Below, piece after piece: positions 18,564 to 26,329 of a stretch of 26,329 bases of DNA; positions within the stretch are counted from its first letter, which is position 1; each line of letters opens with the position of its first letter. The notes beneath the pieces were generated by a model, which saw only the letters and a list, made by a program, of their open reading frames with translations, was not told where the DNA came from and did no database searches. A program made the translations under genes and the position numbers. Source of the DNA: a virus; the IMG/VR virus record IMGVR_UViG_3300031658_003088, positions 1 through 26,329 of that record, one strand, 5' to 3'.

Positions 18564-19759
18564 TGGCAGATAGTTCCTTAGCGTTATCAGATGCAGAATT
18601 TATGGAACAAGCCCCTCCAGCTGATGAAGTTGAAGAGGCCCCTGCGGAAGCAGGAGAAGTCGTGGATATTGAAAAAGAAGCTGCGGCAGAAGAAATTACC
18701 TCCTCAGACAATCTAGAAATAGAATCTGAGGATGAAGAGGCCTTAGCTGCGCAAGCAGCTGAGGATAGTGAAGCACAGGAGGACCCTGATGCTGTTGCTG
18801 GTGAAGGAGAATTAGGCCAACCTGAGGGGGATACCTCTAAGGAGCACGAAACTTCCGATGATAGTGATGACACAGAATCTCTTGATACTAGTGAGAAAGA
18901 CTCGCCTGACACGAAAGCTGATAAGCCGGATACAACAGAGTTTGATTACGAAAGTGCGTATAAGAAGGTATCTGAACCTTTCAAGGCCAATGGCGTTGAT
19001 ATGCAAGTTAAGGATCCTCAAGATATCGTTCGTCTAATGCAGATGGGCGCTAATTATCAAAAGAAGATGGCTTCGTTGAAGCCTAACCTTAAGATAATTA
19101 GTACATTAGAAAAAAATGGACTCCTCGATGAGGATAAGTTAAATCAGCTAATTGATATATCTAATAAAGATCCTAAAGCAATCGCTAAGCTAGTTAAAGA
19201 AAGTGGGCTAGATCCTGAAGATATCGATGAAGATGCGTCGAATGACTATCGACCTAATGATCATTCGGTTTCTGACAAAGAGTTTAACTTAGATCAAGTG
19301 TTAGACGGCATTAAGGATACTGAGACCTTCAGCAAAACTATCAATGTTTTAACGAAGGAATGGGATGGAGACAGTAAAGCTGCTATCTCTGATAATCCCG
19401 AAATTATCAGTATTATTAATGAGCATATGCTCAACGGAGTATACGATAAAGTTAATACGGTAATGCAGCAGGAGAAGACGTTAGGTAAACTAACTGGCGT
19501 TTCTGATGTTGATGCGTATAGACAAATCGCCGAACAATTGCATAAAAGTGGAATTCTTAAAGAAGATACCAGTGATTCAAAGGAAGGTAGTTCAGGAGAT
19601 ACATCTAATGTATCGAGTGAAACTGAACAAGCTAAGGCTGAGCGTGATAAAGCACGTAAAGCAGTAGCGCCGGTTAAGCAGACTACAACCCAGAAGGCCA
19701 AGCCTGATGGGGATTTCTTAGGTTTATCTGACGATGAATTTATGAAGAAGTATGGTTAG
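18563..19759 (+). CDS. Capsid scaffolding protein
   Basis: The 398-residue protein is strongly acidic. The first 130 residues are mostly Glu, Asp, Ala and Ser with little hydrophobic content, and the rest is helical (SEPFKANGVDMQVKDPQDIV, LMQMGANYQKKMASLKP, VNTVMQQEKTLGKL). A basic stretch (RDKARKAVAPVKQTTTQKAK) precedes a short hydrophobic acidic end, FLGLSDDEFMKKYG; in scaffolds, such a basic C-terminal helix-turn region contacts the capsid protein. It lies directly before the major capsid gene, the standard position. Interestingly the start has LALSDAEFMEQ, echoing the LSDDEFMKK end. Confidence 0.85.
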   Translation: MADSSLALSDAEFMEQAPPADEVEEAPAEAGEVVDIEKEAAAEEITSSDNLEIESEDEEALAAQAAEDSEAQEDPDAVAGEGELGQPEGDTSKEHETSDDSDDTESLDTSEKDSPDTKADKPDTTEFDYESAYKKVSEPFKANGVDMQVKDPQDIVRLMQMGANYQKKMASLKPNLKIISTLEKNGLLDEDKLNQLIDISNKDPKAIAKLVKESGLDPEDIDEDASNDYRPNDHSVSDKEFNLDQVLDGIKDTETFSKTINVLTKEWDGDSKAAISDNPEIISIINEHMLNGVYDKVNTVMQQEKTLGKLTGVSDVDAYRQIAEQLHKSGILKEDTSDSKEGSSGDTSNVSSETEQAKAERDKARKAVAPVKQTTTQKAKPDGDFLGLSDDEFMKKYG

Positions 19760-19788
19760 CTGGTATCATATGATGGAAGGATGTCATC

Positions 19789-21075
19789 ATGGCTAATGAA
19801 TATAATGCCCCCGCCAGTACCGCCTCTGGTACTGCCTCGGCTATTGGCCCACAAGCCCGTACCGATTACTACTACAAGAAAGCGCTTATCGCTGTACGCG
19901 AGATGCAATACTTCATGCCTTTGGCTGATGTACGTGCAATGCCTAAAAATATGGGTAAGAAAATTAAGCAGGACGTTTACGTTCCATTGCTTGATGTTCT
20001 CAACGTAAGTGATCAGGGTCTTAACGCCGCTGGTAATGTTCTAACGCTGACTGAATGGTCTGCCTGGAACTCTGCTGGTGTGTTGCAAGGCTATGCCTAC
20101 GCTAACCGTTCTGCTGCCGCTAGTGGCGCCGGTGCAGGTGGTGAAGTCGCCCTAAACGGCGGTAACTTGTATGGCTCCTCTAAAGATACTGGTACCATTT
20201 CCTCCAAGATCCCGGCTTTGACCGAGAATGGTGGCCGTGTTAACCGTGTCGGCTTTACGCGTACTCAGATCGAAGCTGATCTGTATAAGCGTGGTTTCTT
20301 CACTGAGTACACTCAAGAGTCTATGGATTTTGATTCCGACGCTGAATTGCTGTCGCACATCACAACCGAAGCTCTTGTTGGTGCTAATGAATTGACTGAA
20401 GCTGAGTTGCAATCTGATCTCATTACCAATGCTACAGCTAATGGTACTGCTTACTACATGGGCGGAACCACTAAGCTTACTGTTGATGAAGTGGTCACGT
20501 ATAGCGATCTCATGAGTCTTTCAATTGCTTTGGATAATAACAAGACTCCTAAGCAGACTAAGATCATTGCCGGTTCCCGCATGATTGATACTAAAACCAT
20601 TAATGGTGGTCGTATCATGTATGTTGGTTCTGAATTGATCCCGGTTTTGAAAGCCATGGTTGACCTTCACAGCAACCCTGCATTCAACTCAGTTGAGAAG
20701 TATGCTGCAGCTGGTACTATCATGAACGGCGAAATTGGCTCTATTGACCAGTTCCGCATTGTTGTGGTACCAGAGATGCAATATGACGAAGCTGGTGGAG
20801 CTGCTGCTGCAGATACTGCTGGTACCGGTGATAACGGTGCAGACATTTATCCAATGCTCGTAGTTGGTGATGGCGCGTTTACCACGATTGGTTTCCAAAC
20901 CGATGGTAAGAGCGTGAAATTCACGGTTAACCACAAAAAGCCAGGCAAGGAAATCGCTTCCCTGGATGACCCATATGGTGAAGTTGGATTCTACTCCATC
21001 AAATGGTACTACGGCTTCATGGCGCTTCGTCCTGAACGTCTTGGAATTATCTGGACCGCTCTAGTAGCCGTCTAA
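19789..21075 (+). CDS. Major capsid protein (N4-gp56-like HK97 fold)
   Basis: The protein has 428 residues. The opening YYYKKALIAVREMQYFMPLAD and the segment GFTRTQIEADLYKRGFFTEY fit the N4-gp56 capsid family, as does the end FYSIKWYYGFMALRPERLGI. Central strand-rich regions (TKIIAGSRMIDTKTINGG and RIVVVPEMQYDEAGG) fit the HK97 fold domains. The codon choice looks more GC-rich and C-ending than in neighbouring genes, as expected of a highly expressed product. A strong hairpin follows the stop. AAGGATG precedes the start. Confidence 0.9.
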   Translation: MANEYNAPASTASGTASAIGPQARTDYYYKKALIAVREMQYFMPLADVRAMPKNMGKKIKQDVYVPLLDVLNVSDQGLNAAGNVLTLTEWSAWNSAGVLQGYAYANRSAAASGAGAGGEVALNGGNLYGSSKDTGTISSKIPALTENGGRVNRVGFTRTQIEADLYKRGFFTEYTQESMDFDSDAELLSHITTEALVGANELTEAELQSDLITNATANGTAYYMGGTTKLTVDEVVTYSDLMSLSIALDNNKTPKQTKIIAGSRMIDTKTINGGRIMYVGSELIPVLKAMVDLHSNPAFNSVEKYAAAGTIMNGEIGSIDQFRIVVVPEMQYDEAGGAAAADTAGTGDNGADIYPMLVVGDGAFTTIGFQTDGKSVKFTVNHKKPGKEIASLDDPYGEVGFYSIKWYYGFMALRPERLGIIWTALVAV

Positions 21076-21089
21076 GATAGGGCCTAACT

Positions 21090-21126
21090 TCCCCCGAGAG
21101 ATCGAAACTCTCGGGGGATACCTTTT
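21090..21126 (+). terminator. Rho-independent terminator after the capsid gene
   Basis: An 11-base-pair perfect stem, TCCCCCGAGAG (21090-21100) with CTCTCGGGGGA (21108-21118), encloses a seven-base loop. A weak T-run (TACCTTTT) follows. It lies between the capsid gene and the next virion gene, so it likely limits read-through and lets the capsid message be more abundant, or stabilises its 3' end. Confidence 0.85.
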
Positions 21127-21149
21127 AACAAAACATAAGGAACTAAATT

Positions 21150-21752
21150 ATGGAAAATGAAATGAACAGTGAAGTTGCAGAAGTAACTATCGAAGAAATG
21201 GAAAGCGCAGACATCCTGGCTGAGATTGTAGCTAGTGGCGTCAAGATGCACCATAAGACCGGTAAAACTAAGCTGGTAGCTACCCTTACTGCTATTCGTG
21301 CCGGTGAATATTCTCCTGAAGTTCTAGCTCCCGTGGTGGATGACCCAGAAGATTCAGTCACAGAAATCACAACAGAAGAAGCCAATAAGCGGCTAACTAA
21401 AGAACAAAAAGCAATGAAGCTCTCACGTATTGTGGTCAGTCCTAATGACCCATTGATGAGCTCATACCCTGGCCTAATCTTTACTGTTGGCAGCTCGTCT
21501 ATTAATCAAGGTCGTATGATTAAGAAATTTGTGCCCTTCAATAACGATGAAGGTTGGCATGTTCCTCAGATCATTATTGATCAGATCGATAGTGCTGAAA
21601 TGCAGAAGTTCAAAACAGTCACTATGCCTGATGGTGCTAAAGAAGTGCAGCCGTATTTAACTAAGAAATTCAACGTGCAGCGTCTTCCTGATCTTACCCA
21701 ACCTGAAATGCAGGCTCTTGCTGCTTCGCAACAAGCTAAGGGAGGCCTCTAA
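21150..21752 (+). CDS. Virion-associated protein downstream of the capsid gene
   Basis: This 200-residue protein has an acidic N-terminal region (NSEVAEVTIEEMESADILAE), then helical and strand segments. A central part, SRIVVSPNDPLMSSYPGLIF, is followed by VGSSSINQGRMIKKFVPFNN and GWHVPQIIIDQIDSAEMQKF. The phrase 'G.....RM.KKFVPFN...WHVP..I...I..AE...F' is one I associate with a conserved protein next to N4-like capsid genes. Likely function is structural or assembly. AAGGA precedes the ATG, downstream of the capsid terminator; its AGGGAGG end is the ribosome binding site for the next gene. Confidence 0.7.
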   Translation: MENEMNSEVAEVTIEEMESADILAEIVASGVKMHHKTGKTKLVATLTAIRAGEYSPEVLAPVVDDPEDSVTEITTEEANKRLTKEQKAMKLSRIVVSPNDPLMSSYPGLIFTVGSSSINQGRMIKKFVPFNNDEGWHVPQIIIDQIDSAEMQKFKTVTMPDGAKEVQPYLTKKFNVQRLPDLTQPEMQALAASQQAKGGL

Positions 21753-21755
21753 GCC

Positions 21756-22280
21756 ATGCCACTAACTATTGCTGACCTAACCACTAACCTCGCCACCAGC
21801 GCTACTTATGATGTAACTGGTGACGGGGTATTTGATGACCTTATGGAAACTATTAATGCCCATATGGCTGCTCAGTTTAACTTAGGTCGCATCACTGGTA
21901 CGGATTACGCAACAGTGTACCTAACAGCAATTGAAGCTGCTATTGAGCACTCTATTCAATATACGTTAGGTCAGGCAAAGACTAATGCTGAGGTGTCCTT
22001 ACTATTTCAAAAGGAGATCACTGAGTTTGCTCAAACAGAGGTGGCTACTAAAATAGTTCCAGCCACTGGTAGTATCCTGGATAACCAGGCGACTCTTACA
22101 GCTGAGCAAGCTAAAGGCTTTAAGTGGAATGCTGATCAGAAGTATCTTAAAACTTTGTTAGATGCTTGGAGTATTAACATATCCACTGCGGGTGTTGCTG
22201 CTACCGGTATTGATGCTATCAATGAAACAGGTACCGATAATATGAATACTCAGATCTCCAATGCGGAGCCACAAGCCTAA
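21756..22280 (+). CDS. Conserved virion protein
   Basis: The 174-residue protein starts MPLTIADLTTNLATSATYDV and continues DDLMETINAHMAAQFNLGRI, then GTDYATVYLTAIEAAIEHSI and a glutamine-rich helix region with LLFQKEITEFAQTEVATKI. The 'GRITGTDYATVYL..IEAA' phrase recurs in virion proteins of many short-tailed phages next to capsid and tail genes. It is probably a minor virion or head-completion protein. No enzyme motif is visible. AAGGGAGG (21739-21746) in the preceding gene is the ribosome binding site. Confidence 0.7.
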   Translation: MPLTIADLTTNLATSATYDVTGDGVFDDLMETINAHMAAQFNLGRITGTDYATVYLTAIEAAIEHSIQYTLGQAKTNAEVSLLFQKEITEFAQTEVATKIVPATGSILDNQATLTAEQAKGFKWNADQKYLKTLLDAWSINISTAGVAATGIDAINETGTDNMNTQISNAEPQA

Positions 22281-22291
22281 GGCATATTCAA

Positions 22292-24883
22292 ATGGCTGCA
22301 GTCATTGATCTACTTGAAGATATTGTCGATATTATTATTGCTGTTGTTGAGATAGTTATTGAAATTGTCGAAGCAATAATCGAATTTATTATGTCTTTGT
22401 TGGGGTTTGAAGATCAAGTAATAGAATATTTTGATGTACAGAATATTCCGTTATTTGAGAACCCTGAGAGGGGTAGTCCTGATGCCGCAGTGGTTACCAG
22501 CGCTGTATTACGAGAAGTAGATATTGCTTCTGAGTTAATCTACGCCGGTACATTTCGAAGCCTTAAAGTTAATTTACGTAGTTTTATAGCATTTATAGAT
22601 GATGGTAATTACTTTGAGGATTTCCCTAATGTAGAATCTCATATTGCCCAAATAGGGTATGATGATTTAATAGACACCCTCACCACATTAGAAGGGTCTG
22701 CCTGTTCTTTAGATCAGACTGCCTTAAAAGCATTAGATAACCAATCTTGGATTGCATCATGGATGCAGGATAACCAAGTATATGATGTTGGTACCAATGA
22801 GGTTGGCGCCGGTCGGTATGAGACTGTAACAACTACTCCTATTACCCCGGCCGCAACAGGGTACTCACTAGATGCTGGATCCCCTGCTTTTGAAATATCT
22901 ATAACAGATGAAGTAGCTACTGAAGACAGTGTGCTTGCTGATCAGAGATGGTCTATACAGTTTAATGGCACTGTGTATAATTCAGGGCCGGATGACTATA
23001 GTATTGAAGCTATTGATGCATCTGGGGTAGAGATATTTTTACCATATACTGCCCCTAGTAAGCCTTTGCAGTTACATTATGTTTCATACTATTACGTAAA
23101 TAGCGCCCCTTCTGATCAGTTTATATTTATTTATAAAGTAGGATCCGGAACATATCCTGTATTGGATGCTGGAGTAGAGCAGCCGATCGATATAGATAAC
23201 TCAAATCTACAGGCAATGCCTGCTATCCCATTAAGGATATCCAATGTAACTTACACCTCTTTTACCACAGCTAAGAGAGATGCTATCAATGATTTATGTG
23301 ATTTAGTTGACTTAGATGCAGAGAATATCATTGATGCTATAATGAATGATCCTGGGGTAGTGCCTGGAGATATTGATAACGTATATCTTAATTTTGGTGT
23401 ACCTCTATGGGATACCACCCAGGCAGGGTTAACATACCTTTTTGCTATGTTTGAGAACCTATTCCCTGCGCAGGGCATTACCCAGGGTGACTATAATGAT
23501 GCCGCGTCTGGCGATACAAAGCCAACAAATAACTTAATTATAACTACTGCTGATTATAAATCTGTATTTCAATTTAATTATATTACCTTTGAGCACACTA
23601 CCCTTGCTACGATCGATGGAGATTCAGGTAGTGATGAGAACGGTATATATTATTCAGATATGTCTAAATTTAAAGATGGGATTATAGTTTATGATTATTA
23701 TATTTCCTCAGGCAAGGGTACGTATAATGTAGGATTTAAGTCAGATACACTTGCTGAGGTCACATTATTCTTAGCAGGCACCGGTGTAGTTAATCCCGGT
23801 ACCGTTTCAACTGAGGGAGCTGCTTGGATGCAGCCAACAGTTAAAATGCGTTACACTGACACCCTGCAGGAGTCTGATGGGTCTACTAGCACCCTGCGCT
23901 ACATAACGCCCGACATGGTGTATACAAACGCCTCAGGCACTCTTAGACTCGTCGAGCAGGCCAGTGAGGAAACTACCTCAGGACAGTCTATTACTTACTA
24001 TTTAGCAGATGAAGATGGGTTAGACGCCTATACAGTTGCTGCACCTATCGCAGTGCTAAAAGTAGTAGATGCTGCTTCTGGTAACTTTAAGATGGTTAAG
24101 TTTAACCTGGGTGACAAAGTCGATCTCATGGTTCCACTGCTTTATGAATTTATCCAAAATGGATCTAATCATGACATAAGTAAGCTATTTTTAACTGCCT
24201 CACATATATCAATTTATATTGCCAATTACGAAGTTATCGAGCTGAGTATATGGGCCCAGCTACTAATTATTGCTGCTATTGTTATTGCTATTGTCATAAT
24301 CGTGGTATCTTGGGGTACTCAAACAGGGCCTGTTATGATTGCCTTAGAGGCGATCGTGGCAGGAGTTGCCACAACAGTTATCATCCAGGCAGCTGTAGTG
24401 GCTATTTTACAGGGCCTTATAATTGCTTATGCCATTGAACTAATTATCACTGAGGTGGCTAAACATAGCCCAGAGCTGGCAGCAATATTAGCGGTAGCTG
24501 CCGCAGTAGTTATGGTTGCTTATGGTAACACTGAAGGGTTAGGTTTATTAGATTATGGTAAGATAGTTGGTCTTGCTATGAAAAACCTTAGTATAGTTGT
24601 AAATGTATACGTCGAAGGTTTAGATGAAGAATTAAATTTAGCCTATGAGGCTTTAGTTAAAGACACTGAATTAGAAGATTTATTAGAAATTAAAAAAGAC
24701 TTATTTCAAAAACCTGATGGTACAGCATTAGATCTATTAAATGGCAGCCTACGTTTACAGCCCCAATTCCCCCTTAGAGCAGAAGAATTCTTAGCCCTGA
24801 GTGAAGGGTACATAGAAGCTAATTTTATACAATATGAGCAAACTGCGGGGTATGTTTTAGCTACATCAGGCACAGTAGTTTAG
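22292..24883 (+). CDS. Large virion/tail protein with N- and C-region hydrophobic segments
   Basis: This 863-residue protein starts with a long hydrophobic, acid-containing helix (LLEDIVDIIIAVVEIVIEIV). The body is beta-rich and resembles large tail or hub proteins (RSFIAFIDDGNYFEDFPNVE, ALDNQSWIASWMQDN). Residues about 650-750 hold three very hydrophobic stretches (LLIIAAIVIAIVIIVV; VATTVIIQAAVVAILQGL; LAAILAVAAAVVMVAYG). Such spans are unusual in a stable tail protein and suggest membrane insertion during DNA entry, or a core-buried region. It sits between capsid-associated genes and internal virion proteins. No peptidase or glycosidase motif is seen. Confidence 0.7.
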   Translation: MAAVIDLLEDIVDIIIAVVEIVIEIVEAIIEFIMSLLGFEDQVIEYFDVQNIPLFENPERGSPDAAVVTSAVLREVDIASELIYAGTFRSLKVNLRSFIAFIDDGNYFEDFPNVESHIAQIGYDDLIDTLTTLEGSACSLDQTALKALDNQSWIASWMQDNQVYDVGTNEVGAGRYETVTTTPITPAATGYSLDAGSPAFEISITDEVATEDSVLADQRWSIQFNGTVYNSGPDDYSIEAIDASGVEIFLPYTAPSKPLQLHYVSYYYVNSAPSDQFIFIYKVGSGTYPVLDAGVEQPIDIDNSNLQAMPAIPLRISNVTYTSFTTAKRDAINDLCDLVDLDAENIIDAIMNDPGVVPGDIDNVYLNFGVPLWDTTQAGLTYLFAMFENLFPAQGITQGDYNDAASGDTKPTNNLIITTADYKSVFQFNYITFEHTTLATIDGDSGSDENGIYYSDMSKFKDGIIVYDYYISSGKGTYNVGFKSDTLAEVTLFLAGTGVVNPGTVSTEGAAWMQPTVKMRYTDTLQESDGSTSTLRYITPDMVYTNASGTLRLVEQASEETTSGQSITYYLADEDGLDAYTVAAPIAVLKVVDAASGNFKMVKFNLGDKVDLMVPLLYEFIQNGSNHDISKLFLTASHISIYIANYEVIELSIWAQLLIIAAIVIAIVIIVVSWGTQTGPVMIALEAIVAGVATTVIIQAAVVAILQGLIIAYAIELIITEVAKHSPELAAILAVAAAVVMVAYGNTEGLGLLDYGKIVGLAMKNLSIVVNVYVEGLDEELNLAYEALVKDTELEDLLEIKKDLFQKPDGTALDLLNGSLRLQPQFPLRAEEFLALSEGYIEANFIQYEQTAGYVLATSGTVV

Positions 24884-24892
24884 CCATAGAAG

Positions 24893-24921
24893 TGGACATT
24901 AACATTAAAGCACGATAATAT
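24893..24921 (+). promoter_or_regulatory. Candidate sigma70-type promoter before the internal virion genes
   Basis: TGGACA (24893-24898) and TAATAT (24916-24921) are 17 bases apart, the optimal spacing, in a 71-base AT-rich gap. Five of six bases match the -35 consensus and four of six match the -10. It would serve the genes from 24955 on. Only sequence similarity supports it. Confidence 0.4.
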
Positions 24922-24954
24922 AAATTTAACCGAGCTAATTTTAAAGGTATTAAC

Positions 24955-25422
24955 ATGACAAATATATACACGGGCGCAGAAGGTTATGGTGCTTTGCGGG
25001 ACTACCGGGTAAATACCAGTGGGTTTGATAAGGATAAATTCCTTAAATATCGCCCATTGGATCAAGGAGGTACTCGGACATCTTACTCAGGGGAAATAAA
25101 CCCAGCAGACCGGCTACGTAGTAATCTGCCTGGTAGTTTACCTGGTAATGGTGTGCTTCCTGATCCAGGGTTTGGGTGGAATAAAGGCACAGCTAATACT
25201 ATTGGTACTGTAGCAAGCGGAGCTGGTGCGTTATTCCAGGGTTATTTAGGCCTTAAAAATTATAATTTAAACAAAGATAATATGGAATTCCAACAAGCCG
25301 CCTATAGGGAAAATGTTGATCTACAAAAGAAAACGATCAATAATGAATATAAATCTCAAAATGATTTTATTAAAGCAACCCACCGAGATAAGAATGCCGG
25401 TATTCGTAATCTAATCACTTAA
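24955..25422 (+). CDS. Internal virion-like protein
   Basis: The 155-residue protein has a polar, glycine-rich N-terminal half (GAEGYGALRDYRVNTSGFDK) and PLDQGGTRTSYSGEINPADR. A hydrophobic-glycine patch (TIGTVASGAGALFQGYLGL) is followed by a charged helical tail (NKDNMEFQQAAYRENVDLQK, NNEYKSQNDFIKATHRDK). The 'GAGALFQGYLGLKNY.L.KDN..FQ' pattern occurs in small internal or ejection proteins of podoviruses. AAAGGT precedes the ATG; the next gene follows after 15 bases. The assignment is by position and composition. Confidence 0.65.
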   Translation: MTNIYTGAEGYGALRDYRVNTSGFDKDKFLKYRPLDQGGTRTSYSGEINPADRLRSNLPGSLPGNGVLPDPGFGWNKGTANTIGTVASGAGALFQGYLGLKNYNLNKDNMEFQQAAYRENVDLQKKTINNEYKSQNDFIKATHRDKNAGIRNLIT

Positions 25423-25437
25423 TTCAGGAGATCACTG

Positions 25438-26329
25438 ATGCCGCCAATTACTTGGAAAACAGTAAACCCCCCTTCCAATGCTGCTGGACTTGCTGGCTTA
25501 TCTCAAGCAGCAAAGGATGTAGGCGATGGTTTTAGAGGCGTAGGCAAGGCCTTTACTGATTACAGTGATGGCCGTGAAGAAGCAGATACAGATGCCTTGT
25601 TAGCTCAAATAGCAGGCGCACCGGATGATGCTGCTCGTGCAGACATAATCTCTCAGGCTAAAAGTGGTTTCCTTGATATGAGCAAGGTGGCTGATGCCCG
25701 TACAACTGCTCAAAATCAAGACTTTCGAGTAGATGCTAATGAACGGGCAATAGGGGCTAATGATAGAGCTCAAAATGTTTTTGAATATGATGAAAGTCAG
25801 CGTCCTGCAAAAGAAGCAAGATTAAAAGCTAGCGATCTTGCTTTAAAGCAGGATCAAAATATGCAAATTGAGAAATTTATTACAGATGCTCAAGCAGATG
25901 CCACTGAGAAAAATGCATTTAATAAAGCTCAAAAAATAGCGGCAGTACCTATTCCTACTCGAGAAGAAATACTTGCTTCTTTGGGAGGTAACCCCTCTGT
26001 AGCAGCTACGCCTCCTATTACCTCTACAGCAGCCACATCACCTATTGATGTAGCAGTACAGCGAATTGCTCCTGTAGCTGCTCAGACGGCGCCCGCTACC
26101 TTTGAGCGGGCTATTCCTGGATTGCTGCAACGAGAAGGTGGATACGTTAATAATCCTGCTGATGAAGGCGGTGAGACAAATTTTGGAATATCCTCTAAAT
26201 GGAACCCAGGGGTCGATGTTAAAAACCTCACTCCTGAAAAAGCATCTGCTATTCATCGCAAAACCTGGGATAATATGAATATTGACCAGTTACCGGATCA
26301 GTTAAAAGATAGCGCATTTGATGCCGCTA
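25438..26329 (+). CDS. Virion protein with GH108-like muramidase domain (partial at window end)
   Basis: The frame runs from ATG 25438 (CAGGAG before it) off the window end, 297 residues so far. The first 200 residues are Ala-, Asp- and Gln-rich helical sequence (GLSQAAKDVGDGFRGVGKAF, ARADIISQAKSGFLDM, PAKEARLKASDLALKQDQN). A proline/threonine linker leads at about residue 222 to FERAIPGLLQREGGYVNNPA, DEGGETNFGIS and a helix ending DNMNIDQLPDQLKDSAFDAA. This is the GH108 lysozyme-like start, with E233 in the EGGY motif as catalytic acid. It is most likely an internal virion protein that opens peptidoglycan during DNA entry. The remaining domain(s) lie outside the window. Confidence 0.75.
   Translation, partial: MPPITWKTVNPPSNAAGLAGLSQAAKDVGDGFRGVGKAFTDYSDGREEADTDALLAQIAGAPDDAARADIISQAKSGFLDMSKVADARTTAQNQDFRVDANERAIGANDRAQNVFEYDESQRPAKEARLKASDLALKQDQNMQIEKFITDAQADATEKNAFNKAQKIAAVPIPTREEILASLGGNPSVAATPPITSTAATSPIDVAVQRIAPVAAQTAPATFERAIPGLLQREGGYVNNPADEGGETNFGISSKWNPGVDVKNLTPEKASAIHRKTWDNMNIDQLPDQLKDSAFDAA

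Noticed and set aside
18490-18912. Serine-rich minus-strand frame opposite the scaffold N-terminus
   Set aside because: Poly-Ser/Ala composition is the expected antisense reading of GAA/GAG/GCT-rich acidic scaffold codons; nothing else supports it.
24250-24438. Plus-strand frame with repeated CYCYC sequence
   Set aside because: It is the out-of-frame reading of ATT/GTT/GCT repeats coding the hydrophobic spans of the 863-residue protein, not a cysteine-rich gene.

Overview
The window is a stretch of a tailed-phage genome, about 26 kb, moderately AT-rich, packed with genes and cut at both ends. A T7/P22-type terminase, a large portal, an acidic scaffold, an N4-gp56-type major capsid protein, an adaptor, several fibre proteins, and no sheath, tube or tape measure point to a short-tailed (podovirus-like) lytic phage. 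The i-spanin/o-spanin pair and the Zn-dependent endopeptidase point to a Gram-negative host, probably an aquatic gammaproteobacterium (inference). I see no integrase, repressor, tRNA, IS or CRISPR. No stretch longer than 300 bases lacks a gene.

Layout. 1-180 is the C-terminal end of a FabZ-like dehydratase whose start lies outside the window. 170-1305 holds three small proteins. 1322-3608 holds TerL and the head-tail adaptor. 3690-9093 holds tail fibre and receptor-binding proteins (BppU-like, repeat-rich, LamG-like) and an end-of-fibre protein. 9108-12032 holds a run of small membrane proteins and the lysis genes (M15 endopeptidase, holin candidate, nested Rz/Rz1). 12041-14352 is a minus-strand operon of nine small, tightly overlapping genes. 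Two of its members lie wholly antisense to plus-strand membrane-protein ORFs. 14420-16091 is a plus-strand acyl carrier protein, a ketoacyl synthase and a small unknown protein. 16092-24883 holds portal, scaffold, capsid and virion/tail proteins. 24955-26329 holds internal virion proteins, the last carrying a GH108-type muramidase domain and running off the end.

Two things stand out. First, the phage carries at least three parts of a type II fatty-acid/polyketide cycle: FabZ-like dehydratase, ACP with a DSL serine, and a compact KAS-like synthase with a complete Cys-His-His set. They sit in the structural/late region, with ACP and synthase directly upstream of the portal gene. The host would have to supply malonyl transfer, ketoreduction and phosphopantetheinylation. 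Second, two loci about 0.5 kb apart (12041-12630 and 13123-13638) each encode a membrane protein on the plus strand and a hydrophilic protein on the minus strand over the same DNA, in the same relative codon phase. Both the plus-strand pair and the minus-strand pair look like paralogues. Different segments are conserved in each frame, which suggests a duplicated, truly dual-coding gene pair.
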